Assembly: GCA_964590255.1 (NCBI GenBank)
Contig: CAZPYA010000015.1
Span: forward strand, 1 to 64,000
DNA length: 64,000 nt
Origin: JAKIYB01 sp964590255
Lineage (GTDB): Bacteria > Armatimonadota > Hebobacteria > CAIYQO01
Reading direction: 5' to 3'
Below the pieces are notes generated by a model. It had not been told where the DNA came from, ran no database searches, and was given only the letters and a program-made list of their open reading frames with translations. The translations under genes and the position numbers were made by a program. This document shows positions 1 to 8,533 of this stretch, in pieces (position 1 is the first letter of the stretch; each line of letters begins with the position of its first letter).

Positions 1-485
1 CACCGGCACCGGCAAAACCCACCTCGCCAGCGCGCTCGCCCGCCAGGTCATCATCACCGGGGCGCGCGGACGCTACTTCAACGTGGTGGATCTGGTGAAT
101 GCCTTGGAACAGGAGAAACTGGGGGGACGCGGGGGCAAACTCGCGGACAGCCTGGCGCGCCTCGATCTGGTGGTGCTGGATGAGCTGGGCTACCTGCCCT
201 TCTCGAAAAACGGGGGCCAGCTCCTCTTCCACCTGCTCGCCAAGCTCTATGAGCGCACGTCACTCGTCATCACCACCAACCTGACCTTCGGCGAATGGCC
301 GCAGGTCTTCGGGGACAGCAAGATGACCACCGCCCTGCTCGACCGGGTGACGCATCACTGCGACATCCTCGAAACTGGCAACGAGAGCTGGCGCATCAAA
401 ACCCGCAATGCGCCCCGAAACTAACCGCCGGAGGTGGGTCAAAATTGGACGCCGATGGTGGGTCAATATTCAATGCCGGTTGACA
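1..485 (+). mobile_element. Right end of an IS21-family insertion sequence
   Basis: The segment holds the 3' part of an istB gene followed by about 60 bp of non-coding DNA. In that DNA the motif GGTGGGTCAA occurs twice (about 431 and 454), which is the repeated-subterminal layout of IS21-family ends. The likely terminus is the CA dinucleotide at 484-485, because IS21-family elements end in 5'-TG...CA-3'. The left end and istA lie outside the window. The terminus is inferred from motif layout, since no second end is available for comparison. Confidence 0.7.
2..424 (+). CDS. istB: IstB-like ATP-binding transposition helper (5' partial)
   Basis: The frame is open from the window edge and ends at TAA 422-424. 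It encodes the AAA+ ATPase that assists the IS21 transposase IstA in target selection. The first residues read TGTGKTHLA, the P-loop. LVVLDELGYLPF is the Walker B region followed by the GYLPF stretch typical of IstB. VITTNLTFGEW and ALLDRVTHHCDI match the sensor and C-terminal conserved blocks. About 140 residues of a usual roughly 250 are present, so the N-terminal DNA-binding part is missing only because the window starts here. The 3' end looks intact. Confidence 0.9.
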   Translation, partial: TGTGKTHLASALARQVIITGARGRYFNVVDLVNALEQEKLGGRGGKLADSLARLDLVVLDELGYLPFSKNGGQLLFHLLAKLYERTSLVITTNLTFGEWPQVFGDSKMTTALLDRVTHHCDILETGNESWRIKTRNAPRN

Positions 486-531
486 GCTTGAGCGCGGTGA
501 TACGGACGGATTGGCAGTGCGGACAGCGCAT
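486..531 (-). pseudogene. N-terminal scrap of a zinc-ribbon transposase-like gene cut by the IS21 end
   Basis: On the minus strand an ATG at 531-529 opens a frame reading MRCPHCQSVRITALK. It runs directly into the IS21 terminus at 485. A CPxC pair at the extreme N-terminus is typical of IS1/IS1595-type transposase or InsA proteins. About 70 bp upstream, the minus strand reads GGGTTGCCAAACTTGCCA (about 588-605), which resembles an IS1-family inverted end. I read this as an older IS1-like element disrupted by the IS21-like one. Fifteen residues are too few for a firm family call. Confidence 0.4.
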
Positions 532-643
532 GGAAGTATGATCCCGTCAGGTGAATGCTGCGGCCAGCATACCGGGATGTGGCAAGTTTGGCAACCCGAG
601 AAAGGGTTGACGACTCAGTTCTGACAGAACCCCCCTCGTCACC

Positions 644-1345
644 TCACGGTCCCGCCAGCGCCCGCACCGCCGCCACTTTCGCGCCTTTTAGCGTGGTAAC
701 AACCTCGGCGGGGAGGGCGCCGGCGGCGCGGAAGCCGTTAAGGGCGTCGGTGTTGGAGATGTCGGTGACGCGCTCGAGGTTGGAGCGCAGCGTATCCACC
801 TGCTCGGAGAGTTTTTCCATTTTGCGCATATCGATGGCGCGCTTTTCGGCGATGGTGGTGCGGATGGCTTCCACTTCGTTGCGCAGGTCTTCGCGCACGC
901 GGCGCAGGTCGTTGAGGTAGATCACCTTTTCCACGCGGCCGTTGTGGTCGGTGACGCGGCGGGAGAAGGCCTGGCTGTCATCGAAGGCGGCAGTGAGACC
1001 CTGGCGCAGCACGCCGATGATCGACTTGAACTCGCGCTCGCGCTCGTCCAGGTAGGCGTTTTCTCGCTGCACGTAGCCGAGGATGCGCTCGGGCTTGCCG
1101 TCGAAGGCGCGGCGCAACTCCGCCGCCGACTCGGCGGCGATCAGTTGTTTTTGCAGCCCCTCGATCTCCTGCGAGAACTCCTTCGCTCCAATCTCAGGCA
1201 TCTCATGGGCAAACTCTCGCACGCAGGCCAGCAGCGCCAGCATGCCTGACAGCAGGCATTCGCCGCGCGCCTGGGCTTCCCCCAGCTCGGTGGTCAGTTG
1301 CTCGACTGATCGCTCTTCCGGCTTTTTTCCGAAACCCAGCCGCAT
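644..1345 (-). CDS. Coiled-coil protein, diguanylate-cyclase-like but truncated at the start of GGDEF
   Basis: This 233-residue protein is largely helical and charged. Residues from about 150 to 200 look like a coiled coil (EDLRNEVEAIRTTIAEKRA and following heptads). It then reads ISNTDALNGF, matching the (S)xTDxLTGLxNR entry of GGDEF domains. Instead of about 160 further residues of catalytic domain, it ends after some 30 unrelated residues. The GG[DE]EF signature is absent, so cyclic-di-GMP synthesis is not expected. The break lies beside IS debris, so I favour loss of the 3' half by rearrangement. A natural short regulator is possible. Start at ATG 1345-1343; no strong ribosome-binding site is seen. 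Confidence 0.6.
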   Translation of the reverse strand: MRLGFGKKPEERSVEQLTTELGEAQARGECLLSGMLALLACVREFAHEMPEIGAKEFSQEIEGLQKQLIAAESAAELRRAFDGKPERILGYVQRENAYLDEREREFKSIIGVLRQGLTAAFDDSQAFSRRVTDHNGRVEKVIYLNDLRRVREDLRNEVEAIRTTIAEKRAIDMRKMEKLSEQVDTLRSNLERVTDISNTDALNGFRAAGALPAEVVTTLKGAKVAAVRALAGP

Positions 1346-1637
1346 GTGACTCCCCTTGATACGTTGGCGTATTGCGCCGCCCGGCAGACATGGCGGCGTG
1401 ACCGGTTTTGTATCTTCGCCGACCGAAAAATAAAATCCTACCGAATAACCATTATTTATTTTCCGGAAAACCGGTCATGTCAATTTGTCTGGATTATCAC
1501 ACATCGCACGCATTGTCCCGCGAATGACCGCATGGTATACTTGACAATCAGCATATTCGTCGTCGCAGTGAGTGGGGACGCCGGATGATTCACGCGGATG
1601 CCGCGCCTCATCACGATGCACGAAAGGCAGGATGCAC

Positions 1638-4600
1638 ATGACAGATGGCATCACCTCCTCTGCCGTTGATGTCGTCGACCCGTCACCGGATGCGCGCCTG
1701 CACGCCTTCGACTGGTCGCGTACCCCACTGGGTCCCATGGAGGGCTGGTCGCCGGCGTTGCTGGCGGCCGTCCGCGCGCAGGTGGGCGCCTCTCCCCGCC
1801 CGAAGGCCGACGGATGCGTCATCGGGGCCAATGTCTCCATCGAAGACATCACCGAGCGCACGGCAGCCGAAGCGGCGCTGCGCGCGAACGAAGCCCGTTT
1901 CCGCGCGCTCTTTGAACACAGCATGGACGGCGTCATGCTCACCGACCCGAACGGCCCCATCCTCGCCGCGAATCCCGCCGCCTGCCGCATGCTCGGCTAT
2001 TCAGAGGACGAGATTATCCGCATGGGACGCGACGGCCTGATCGATGTCACCGACCCGCGGCTGGCGGTCTTCATCGCCGAGCGGGCCGCGACGGGCCGTG
2101 CGCGTGGCGAGGTTGCGATGATCCGCGCGGACGGCACGCGCATGCCGGTAGACGTTTCATCGGCGTTGTTCACCAGTGCCGACGGCCGCGTATTGAGTAG
2201 CATGTTTCTCCGCGACATGACCACGCAGCGGGCCGCCGAAGCCACCCTGCGCGAAAGCGAGGCGCGCTTCCGGGTGCTCATCGACTCCATGGAGAACATC
2301 GCCGTGCAAGGCTACCACGCCGACGGCACGGTGTGCTACTGGAACCGCGCCAACGAAGCCGTGTATGGTTACACCGCAGAGGAGGCGATCGGTCGGAACT
2401 TGCTGGAGCTGATCATCCCGCTGGAGATGCGCGACCTGGTGGGGGCGGCGATTCGCGACGGCGCGGAGACCGGCGAAATGCCGCCGGCCGCCGAAATGGA
2501 ACTGATGCGCAAAGACGGATCGCGGGTGCCGGTTTTCTCCAGCCATGCCGTGGTGCGCATCCCCGGGCGCGAACCGGAGATATTTTGCCTGGACGTCGAC
2601 ATCACCGAGCGCAAGGCAGCGGAAGCGGCGCTGCGCGAAAGCGAGGCGCGCTACCGGCAGGTGGTGGAAGAGACGACGGCCATCGTGCTGCGCATCAATC
2701 TCGCCGGCAAGATCGTCTTCGCCAACGAGCGCGCGCTGCGCTTTTTCGGCTACGCCGCCGAGGAGTTGCTCGGCCGGCCGGCCACCGGCACCATCGTGCC
2801 GCCGCGAGACTCCAGCGGGCGCGACCTGGCAGCCATGATGGCCGGCATCAGCGAAGACCCCGACCAGTACCACGACAACACCAATGAAAACATGCGCAAG
2901 AACGGCGAACGCGTGTGGATGGAATGGACGAACTCGGGCATTTATGACTGCGAGGGGCATCTGACGGAATTCCTGTCCGTCGGCATTGACGCTACCGCGC
3001 GCCGGCAGGCGGAGATCGAGCGCGAGGCGATGCTGGCGGTGCTGCACCTGCTGAATACCCCGGACGACTTGCCACGATTAATCGCCAATCTCTGCGACTT
3101 CTTCCAGCAGTGGTCCGGCTGCGAGGCGGCCGGCATCCGCCTGCGCGACGGCGACGATTACCCGTATTTCGAGACCCGCGGCTTTCCGCGCGCCTTCGTG
3201 CATGCCGAGAAATCGCTATGCGGGCGCCTGCCGGACGGCAGCCTGGCGCGCGACGCGCACGGCCAGGTGCTGCTGGAGTGCATGTGCGGCAATATCCTCA
3301 GCGGGCGCACCGACCCGGCGCTGCCCTTCTTCACCGACTTCGGCAGCTTCTGGACGAACTCGACCACTACGCTGCTGGCCGGCACCACCGAAGCCGAGCG
3401 ACAGACGGGAACGCGCAACCGCTGCCATGCCGCCGGGTACGAATCGGTGGCGCTCATCCCGCTGCGGCTGGGGATGGAAACCTTTGGTCTGCTGCAGTTG
3501 AATGACACCCGGCGAGATCACTTCACCCCGGAGCGCATCGCGCTGGCCGAATGGCTGTGCCAGCATATCGCCATCGCGCTGGCCCAGCGCCAGGCCCAGC
3601 AGCAGTTGGAGCGGGAACGCGCCTTCCTGGAGGCGGCCATCGATACGCTGCCGTTGCCGGTGGCCTTTCTCGATATCGACTGTGCTGCAACCCGTGTCAA
3701 TGCCGCCGCCCGCGATTGGTTCCGCGAGGTGGGTCTTTCCTCAATGCGCGACGGTGAGCTACTGCTTCCGCGCAGCTATCAGCCGATTGATCTGCTCCGC
3801 TGGCCGGCCCCACGCGCCCTGGGCGGTGAGGTCATTCGCGCGGAGGAATACCTGCTGCGCGTCCCCGCCACCGGCTGTGAGATACCCTGCCTTTTGTACG
3901 CGGCGCCGATCTATCTGGATGACGACGTGGTCGCCGCGGTCTCGATTATCGAGGACATCACCGTATTGAAGGAAGCCGACCAGGCGAAGGATGAGTTCCT
4001 CGCGGTGCTGTCGCACGAACTGCAGACACCGCTGACGAACATGCTGGGCTGGTCGGTGGAAGGCCTGCGTTCCGATGATCCCGCCTTCCCGCGGCACGCC
4101 CTGGAGGTGGTGCACCGCAACGCCGTGCGCCAGCGACGGCTGGTGGACGAGATGCTGGACATGTCCCGGCTGATCCACCGGAAGATTCAGTTGGAAGTCG
4201 AGCGGTTGGACGTGCGCGCGCAGGCCGAGTTGGCGGTAGAGAACGCCTTGCCCACCGCGACGGACCGCGGCCTGACGTTGCACATGGATATCGGCGACGA
4301 CCCACTGCCGGTGCTCGGCGACCCGCATCGGCTGCAGCAGTGCATCGGCAACCTGGTGCATAACGCGCTGAAGTTCACCCCGGCCGGCGGCACGGTAACC
4401 GTCGCGTGCCGCCGCGCGGCGAACCAGGCGGTGCTGACCGTCACCGATACCGGGCGCGGCATCGCGCCGGACGCGCTGCCCACCCTCTTCCAGGTGTTCC
4501 ACCAGGTGAACCGCGACGAGCGCGCCGGTGGACTGGGGCTGGGCCTGGCCGTCACGCGCGGCATCATCGAACTGCATGGCGGCGCCATCACCGCCGACAG

Positions 4601-4694
4601 CGCGGGCGAGAACCGCGGCTGTACCTTCACGATCATCCTGCCGCTGGCGCCCATCGGCGCCGGCGACGCCACGCCAGAAAGGAGTCCGGCATGA
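1638..4694 (+). CDS. Multi-PAS/GAF sensor histidine kinase
   Basis: The protein has 1018 residues if ATG 1638 is used, which is preceded by AAAGGCAGG with 6-nt spacing; an in-frame ATG at 1572 lacks such a site. Order: an N-terminal stub with the DWSRTPLGPMEGW signature (about 18-35), three PAS domains (about 83-200, 206-325, 333-455), a GAF-like domain (about 465-650), a fourth PAS domain (about 661-775), HisKA with SHELQTPL (His793) and HATPase_c with NLVHNALKF, DTGRGI and GLGLGLAV. There is no membrane helix, so it should sense a cytoplasmic signal. The stop overlaps the start of the receiver gene by 4 nt, so that protein is the probable phosphotransfer partner. The N-terminal stub is much shorter than in relatives. 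Confidence 0.92.
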   Translation: MTDGITSSAVDVVDPSPDARLHAFDWSRTPLGPMEGWSPALLAAVRAQVGASPRPKADGCVIGANVSIEDITERTAAEAALRANEARFRALFEHSMDGVMLTDPNGPILAANPAACRMLGYSEDEIIRMGRDGLIDVTDPRLAVFIAERAATGRARGEVAMIRADGTRMPVDVSSALFTSADGRVLSSMFLRDMTTQRAAEATLRESEARFRVLIDSMENIAVQGYHADGTVCYWNRANEAVYGYTAEEAIGRNLLELIIPLEMRDLVGAAIRDGAETGEMPPAAEMELMRKDGSRVPVFSSHAVVRIPGREPEIFCLDVDITERKAAEAALRESEARYRQVVEETTAIVLRINLAGKIVFANERALRFFGYAAEELLGRPATGTIVPPRDSSGRDLAAMMAGISEDPDQYHDNTNENMRKNGERVWMEWTNSGIYDCEGHLTEFLSVGIDATARRQAEIEREAMLAVLHLLNTPDDLPRLIANLCDFFQQWSGCEAAGIRLRDGDDYPYFETRGFPRAFVHAEKSLCGRLPDGSLARDAHGQVLLECMCGNILSGRTDPALPFFTDFGSFWTNSTTTLLAGTTEAERQTGTRNRCHAAGYESVALIPLRLGMETFGLLQLNDTRRDHFTPERIALAEWLCQHIAIALAQRQAQQQLERERAFLEAAIDTLPLPVAFLDIDCAATRVNAAARDWFREVGLSSMRDGELLLPRSYQPIDLLRWPAPRALGGEVIRAEEYLLRVPATGCEIPCLLYAAPIYLDDDVVAAVSIIEDITVLKEADQAKDEFLAVLSHELQTPLTNMLGWSVEGLRSDDPAFPRHALEVVHRNAVRQRRLVDEMLDMSRLIHRKIQLEVERLDVRAQAELAVENALPTATDRGLTLHMDIGDDPLPVLGDPHRLQQCIGNLVHNALKFTPAGGTVTVACRRAANQAVLTVTDTGRGIAPDALPTLFQVFHQVNRDERAGGLGLGLAVTRGIIELHGGAITADSAGENRGCTFTIILPLAPIGAGDATPERSPA

Positions 4695-5080
4695 CACAGA
4701 CCATCGCGCTGATCGAAGATGACGCTGATATCCGCGAACTGACCGACATGATGCTGGGGGCGGCCGGTTACACCGTGCTGACGGCCGCCAGCGGCGAGGA
4801 GGGGATGGCGCTGCTCGCGGAGCAGCCCGCCGACCTGCTCATCCTCGACATTATGCTGCCCGGCATCAACGGCTGGGAGGTGTGCCGCCGCCTGCGCGAG
4901 GACCCGCGCACCGCCGCGCTGCCCATCCTCATCTTCACCGTGCGCAGCGAGCGCCTGGACGCGCACCGGACCGAGTGGACGCTGGCCAACGCGGTGCTCA
5001 GCAAGCCGTTCCTGCGCGAGGAACTGCTGCACCGCGTCGCCGTGCTGCTCGATGCCGGAAAGGTGCCAGCGACGACATAG
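4691..5080 (+). CDS. Single-domain response regulator (REC only)
   Basis: The 129-residue protein is a lone CheY-like receiver. Visible residues are the acidic pair Asp10/Asp11, phospho-acceptor Asp53 in LILDIMLP, Thr83 in IFTV and Lys105 in LSKPF. No output domain follows. The ATG overlaps the TGA of the upstream histidine kinase (ATGA) and is preceded by AAAGGAG, indicating translational coupling. It probably takes phosphate from that kinase and acts through protein-protein contact or as a relay. The downstream target cannot be read from the sequence. Confidence 0.92.
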   Translation: MTQTIALIEDDADIRELTDMMLGAAGYTVLTAASGEEGMALLAEQPADLLILDIMLPGINGWEVCRRLREDPRTAALPILIFTVRSERLDAHRTEWTLANAVLSKPFLREELLHRVAVLLDAGKVPATT

Positions 5081-5117
5081 CGAATAGTACCGCCATCTAC
5101 TGATATGGGAGAATGTC

Positions 5118-6188
5118 ATGCGGGGATGGCTGGTGCTGGGCGTGCTGCTGTGTGGGATGTTGGCGTGGGCACAGGGCGTGCTGCCGGTGCGTAATGGCCT
5201 GGTCGAGATCATTGTGCCCGACTGGGAGGGCCGAAGCGACCGCCCGGCGCAGACGCTGCGCCTGCACCTGTACTACCCGAAAGGCGCGCTGGCGCAGGTG
5301 ACGGCGGAGACCGGCCTGATGCTGGACCTGCACAACTGGGGCGGCGTTACCTTCGACGGCGCGCCGAACCCCGACGTGCTGGCCAATGCCTACAACGTCA
5401 TCGCCATTGGCGTGGAGTATTTCCAAAGCGGCGATAAAGACCAGCCGACTGATCCCCCCTACGACTTCGGCTGCCGGCAGGCCATCGACGCGCTGCGCGG
5501 GCTGCAGTTCATCGCCCAGGCGCTGCGCGCCGAAAGGCGTCCCTTTGACGCCACGCGCATCTACGGTTGCGGCGGCTCGGGCGGCGGCAACGTCATCCAG
5601 ATGGCCAACAAGCTGGCGCCGCGCGCCTTCGCCTGCATCGTCGACCTGTCCGGCATGGCCAGCCTCACCGACGACATGGCCTATCGCGAGCCGGGCGGCA
5701 GCGCGCTGAAGGCCCGCTACAGCCGCGACCCCGCCAGCCCCGCCTACCTGTCAAAGGGCATGCAGGAGATCCGCGATCTCGGCCATCCGGCGCACCTGGC
5801 GCTGCAGGTCGCGGCGAAGGCCGCCTGCGCCATCGTGGTGATTCACGGACTGGAGGACGGCTACTGCCTGGCCGCCGACAAGCGCCGAGTGACCGACGCC
5901 ATGACCGCCGCCGGCCTGGCCGTCGATGCCCACTTCCTCGGCAAGACGGAAGTGGACGGCAAGATCGTGCTCAACCCCGGTCACTCGCTGGGCAACCGCA
6001 CCACGCTGCTGCAGCACTTCGCCGGCAGCTATCTCGCCCCCGGCAGCCCGACCATGCGCCGGTTGGCCCAGCCCCTCGCCTTCACGGATGCCCGCGCCAT
6101 GCGCTTCCCGGTCAGCGACGGCGTCTATGCGGTGACCTATCCCGGCGGGTTGCCGTGCCTGGGCTTCACGCCGGCAGTAGCGCGGTAA
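5118..6188 (+). CDS. Secreted alpha/beta hydrolase (prolyl-oligopeptidase/esterase-like)
   Basis: The protein has 356 residues and begins with a clear signal peptide (MRGWLVLGVLLCGMLAWAQ), so export is expected. The nucleophile elbow reads YGCGGSGGGN, giving Ser154 in a GxSxG context. HGLEDGYC (around residue 242) and NPGHSLGN (around 289) supply the likely Asp and His of the triad. These features fit the alpha/beta hydrolase fold acting on esters or peptides, but the substrate is not visible. The start has GGGAG upstream with short spacing. It may be cotranscribed with the two-component pair 38 bp upstream. Confidence 0.75.
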   Translation: MRGWLVLGVLLCGMLAWAQGVLPVRNGLVEIIVPDWEGRSDRPAQTLRLHLYYPKGALAQVTAETGLMLDLHNWGGVTFDGAPNPDVLANAYNVIAIGVEYFQSGDKDQPTDPPYDFGCRQAIDALRGLQFIAQALRAERRPFDATRIYGCGGSGGGNVIQMANKLAPRAFACIVDLSGMASLTDDMAYREPGGSALKARYSRDPASPAYLSKGMQEIRDLGHPAHLALQVAAKAACAIVVIHGLEDGYCLAADKRRVTDAMTAAGLAVDAHFLGKTEVDGKIVLNPGHSLGNRTTLLQHFAGSYLAPGSPTMRRLAQPLAFTDARAMRFPVSDGVYAVTYPGGLPCLGFTPAVAR

Positions 6189-6295
6189 TATCGCACGCAT
6201 TTTTTCACCTCCCGGAAGGAACGGCACGCCTCCTTCGCGAAATAACGTTTAAACGGCGCCGCGTCCTCTATATTTTGCGGCGCACGGGAGGCAGC

Positions 6296-8236
6296 ATGGG
6301 TAGTTCGACATCGGCATCGGGGGTTGACTGGAGCGCGGCGGCGCGAGAGCGGTTGAATGGGCGGGGGCTCTGCGTGGGCGGTTTCGCCATGGCGCACACC
6401 ACGCGTTTCGACGCTGACGCATTCGAGCGCTACGTCGCCACCGCGGTGGAGTTTGGCGCCACGCACATCAACGTCGGCTGGGTGCCGTTCCACTACGGCA
6501 GTTGGTACCTGCCCGATAACAGTGATCCGTATGCGTCGTGGAGCGTGCACAGCATGGGCATCCTCCGCTTCTGCCCGCCGAAGGCGCTGCAGCAGTGGGT
6601 CACCCCGGAATCCGCCCGCCCGCTGCAGGACTGGCTGGACGCGCAGATGGCCATATTGCGCAAGTTCGGGCTGAAAGGCCAGGTGGCCGGCTGCGAGCCG
6701 CAGTGGCTGCCGGAAGAGGTGTATCGCGCGCACCCGCACTGGCGCGGCGCGCAGTGCGAGCTGGGCCGCATCGCCCGCAAGCCCTATTTCGCCCCGTCCA
6801 TCGACGAGCCGGAAGTGCTCGATCTCTACCGCGAATCGATGGCGGAGATCGCCCGGCGCTACCCCGAGTTGGACAGCTTCTCCTTCCTCGGCAACGACTC
6901 CGGCGCGGGCATTGCCTGGTCGCCGTGCCTGTACCCCGGCATGAACGGCCCCACCCAGTGGCGCATGCGCGACCCCGGCGCGCGCATCGCCGGCTGGCTG
7001 TCCGTGCTGCAGGAAGGCGCCGCCTCGGAAGGGGTGGAGATCGCCGTCAACACCATGTCCAGCGGCCTGCCCGCCGGCACGGTGGCCGCGGCCCGCGCGC
7101 TGTGCACGAAAGGCCAGTATGTCAACAGCGGCAACAACCTGAATGAAGGCCGCTGGGGCCCCGGCGCCCACCTGGGCGGCGGGCTGTGGACGCCCTATTA
7201 CCCGGTGGTGGGCCTGGGCCAGCCGGTCGAGTTCGTGGCCGGGCTGCAGTCGGTGTATCACAACCCCGACGGTGACACCGCCGTCTCGTCGCTCGGCTTC
7301 GACGAGTACCACCTGCCGTTGGCGCGGTTGCTCATCGAATCGTACCTGGAGAACCCCGGCCAGGGCTTGCTGAACCGCGACGCCGTGCTGCTGGCAGCGG
7401 CGGAGAAGCTCACCGGCTCGGCGAACGGCGCCGAAAAGCTCGTTGGCGTGTGGAACGACCTCAGCCACGCCCACCAGGCGATGTGTACCGTGCCGCAGAA
7501 AGGCATGAGCATCACCATGCCGTGGCTGACCGTCAGCGCGCGCTGGATCATGCGTCCGCTGGTGCCCGAGCCGACGAAGCTCACCGCGGAGGAAGAGGCG
7601 CACTACAAGCCGCACCTTTTCAGCGTGAACACCGACGAGGAGAACGCCAACTACGGCATGCTGCTGGGCAAACCGCTCTTCAGCGGCTCCTGCGCGGTGT
7701 GGATGGCCCGCTGGAACCTGGTGGACGCCATCAACCGCATCACCAGTTGCCGAGGGCGCGTGCAATCCCTTGCCGACGCCTGCCCCGACGCCGCGCACGC
7801 CGATGACCTGCGCCTCTTCGCCGCGCGCCTGGGCGCTTACGCCTGCCTCGCCGAGACGATGCGCAACACCATCATGTTCCAGTACGCCGTCGACACCGCC
7901 GACCAGCCGCAATACGGCCCGAATATGATGGACTACGACGACAACATGATCTGCGACATGCGCGTGCTGGCCTTCCGCAAGATCGCCCGCGAGGAAGTGG
8001 ACAACGTCGCCGACCTGCTGAGTATCCTCCGGTCGCATCCTGGCCCCATCCTCCACCAGGCGCAAACCGCTGCGGAAGAGTCCGTCTTCACCCTCGGTCC
8101 CGACCTGCTGGCCCAGGTGCAGCGCAAGCTGGACATCATGATGGACCACTGGCACGACTACGAGGCGCTCTACCCCACCACGAAGGTGTGGGACTTCGAG
8201 CCGCCCGCGCGGGGGAATATCACCGACGTGTTCTGA
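6296..8236 (+). CDS. Uncharacterised TIM-barrel-like (glycoside-hydrolase-like) protein
   Basis: ATG 6296 is preceded by GGGAGGC, whereas the longer open frame from 5567 overlaps the upstream hydrolase and is not credible. The product has 646 residues and no signal peptide. It is rich in Trp and Tyr, with blocks such as ATHINVGWVPFHYG, SFSFLGNDSGAG and GQYVNSGNNLNEG spaced like beta-strand ends of a (beta/alpha)8 barrel. Acidic residues at such ends (NDS, NEG, DEYH) could be catalytic. I do not recognise the family. Its cytoplasmic prediction contrasts with the secreted hydrolase upstream. Function remains unassigned. Confidence 0.6.
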   Translation: MGSSTSASGVDWSAAARERLNGRGLCVGGFAMAHTTRFDADAFERYVATAVEFGATHINVGWVPFHYGSWYLPDNSDPYASWSVHSMGILRFCPPKALQQWVTPESARPLQDWLDAQMAILRKFGLKGQVAGCEPQWLPEEVYRAHPHWRGAQCELGRIARKPYFAPSIDEPEVLDLYRESMAEIARRYPELDSFSFLGNDSGAGIAWSPCLYPGMNGPTQWRMRDPGARIAGWLSVLQEGAASEGVEIAVNTMSSGLPAGTVAAARALCTKGQYVNSGNNLNEGRWGPGAHLGGGLWTPYYPVVGLGQPVEFVAGLQSVYHNPDGDTAVSSLGFDEYHLPLARLLIESYLENPGQGLLNRDAVLLAAAEKLTGSANGAEKLVGVWNDLSHAHQAMCTVPQKGMSITMPWLTVSARWIMRPLVPEPTKLTAEEEAHYKPHLFSVNTDEENANYGMLLGKPLFSGSCAVWMARWNLVDAINRITSCRGRVQSLADACPDAAHADDLRLFAARLGAYACLAETMRNTIMFQYAVDTADQPQYGPNMMDYDDNMICDMRVLAFRKIAREEVDNVADLLSILRSHPGPILHQAQTAAEESVFTLGPDLLAQVQRKLDIMMDHWHDYEALYPTTKVWDFEPPARGNITDVF

Positions 8237-8296
8237 CGTCGCTGGAGGGCGAGACTCTGTCGAGCCGCGCGCACGTGCAGACGCTGGTGCGCAAAC

Positions 8297-8458
8297 GGTC
8301 CCGGCGCCTTCGCTCGGCCCTCACCCCCGGCCCCTCTCCCAAGCTTGGGCGAGGGGAGCTATCTGTTAAATAAGGGCGTTATCGTCAACAGTCTCACTCC
8401 CCTCTCCCAGAATTGGGAGAGGGGTCGGGGGTGAGGGCTGCGCGAAGGCGCTGGGACC
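8297..8458. repeat. 162-bp inverted-repeat element with 46-bp arms
   Basis: Arms 8297-8342 and 8413-8458 are reverse complements over 46 bp with about four mismatches. Each arm contains the CCCCTCTCCC/GGGAGAGGGG palindrome, so smaller hairpins can also form. The element fills most of the gap between the TIM-barrel gene and kdsD. Related shorter sequence recurs at 10801-10840, and the terminator at 52124 uses the same pyrimidine-rich words. It looks like a REP/MITE-type dispersed repeat. No coding sequence is present in 8237-8533. Confidence 0.7.
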
Positions 8459-8533
8459 GACAATCTACAATACCGCTGAACGTGTCCCCTCCAGGCAGGA
8501 ACCCCCACCCCCGCCGTCGAATACTACACCATT

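Noticed and set aside
5567..6295. 5' extension of the TIM-barrel-like gene back to 5567
   Set aside because: It overlaps the secreted hydrolase in another frame and has Arg/Gly/Pro-rich shadow composition; ATG 6296 has a strong ribosome site.
6137..8155. 672-residue open frame antisense to the TIM-barrel-like gene
   Set aside because: His/Gly/Val/Arg-rich shadow with no start signal; the plus-strand gene has a ribosome site and ordered Trp/Tyr blocks.
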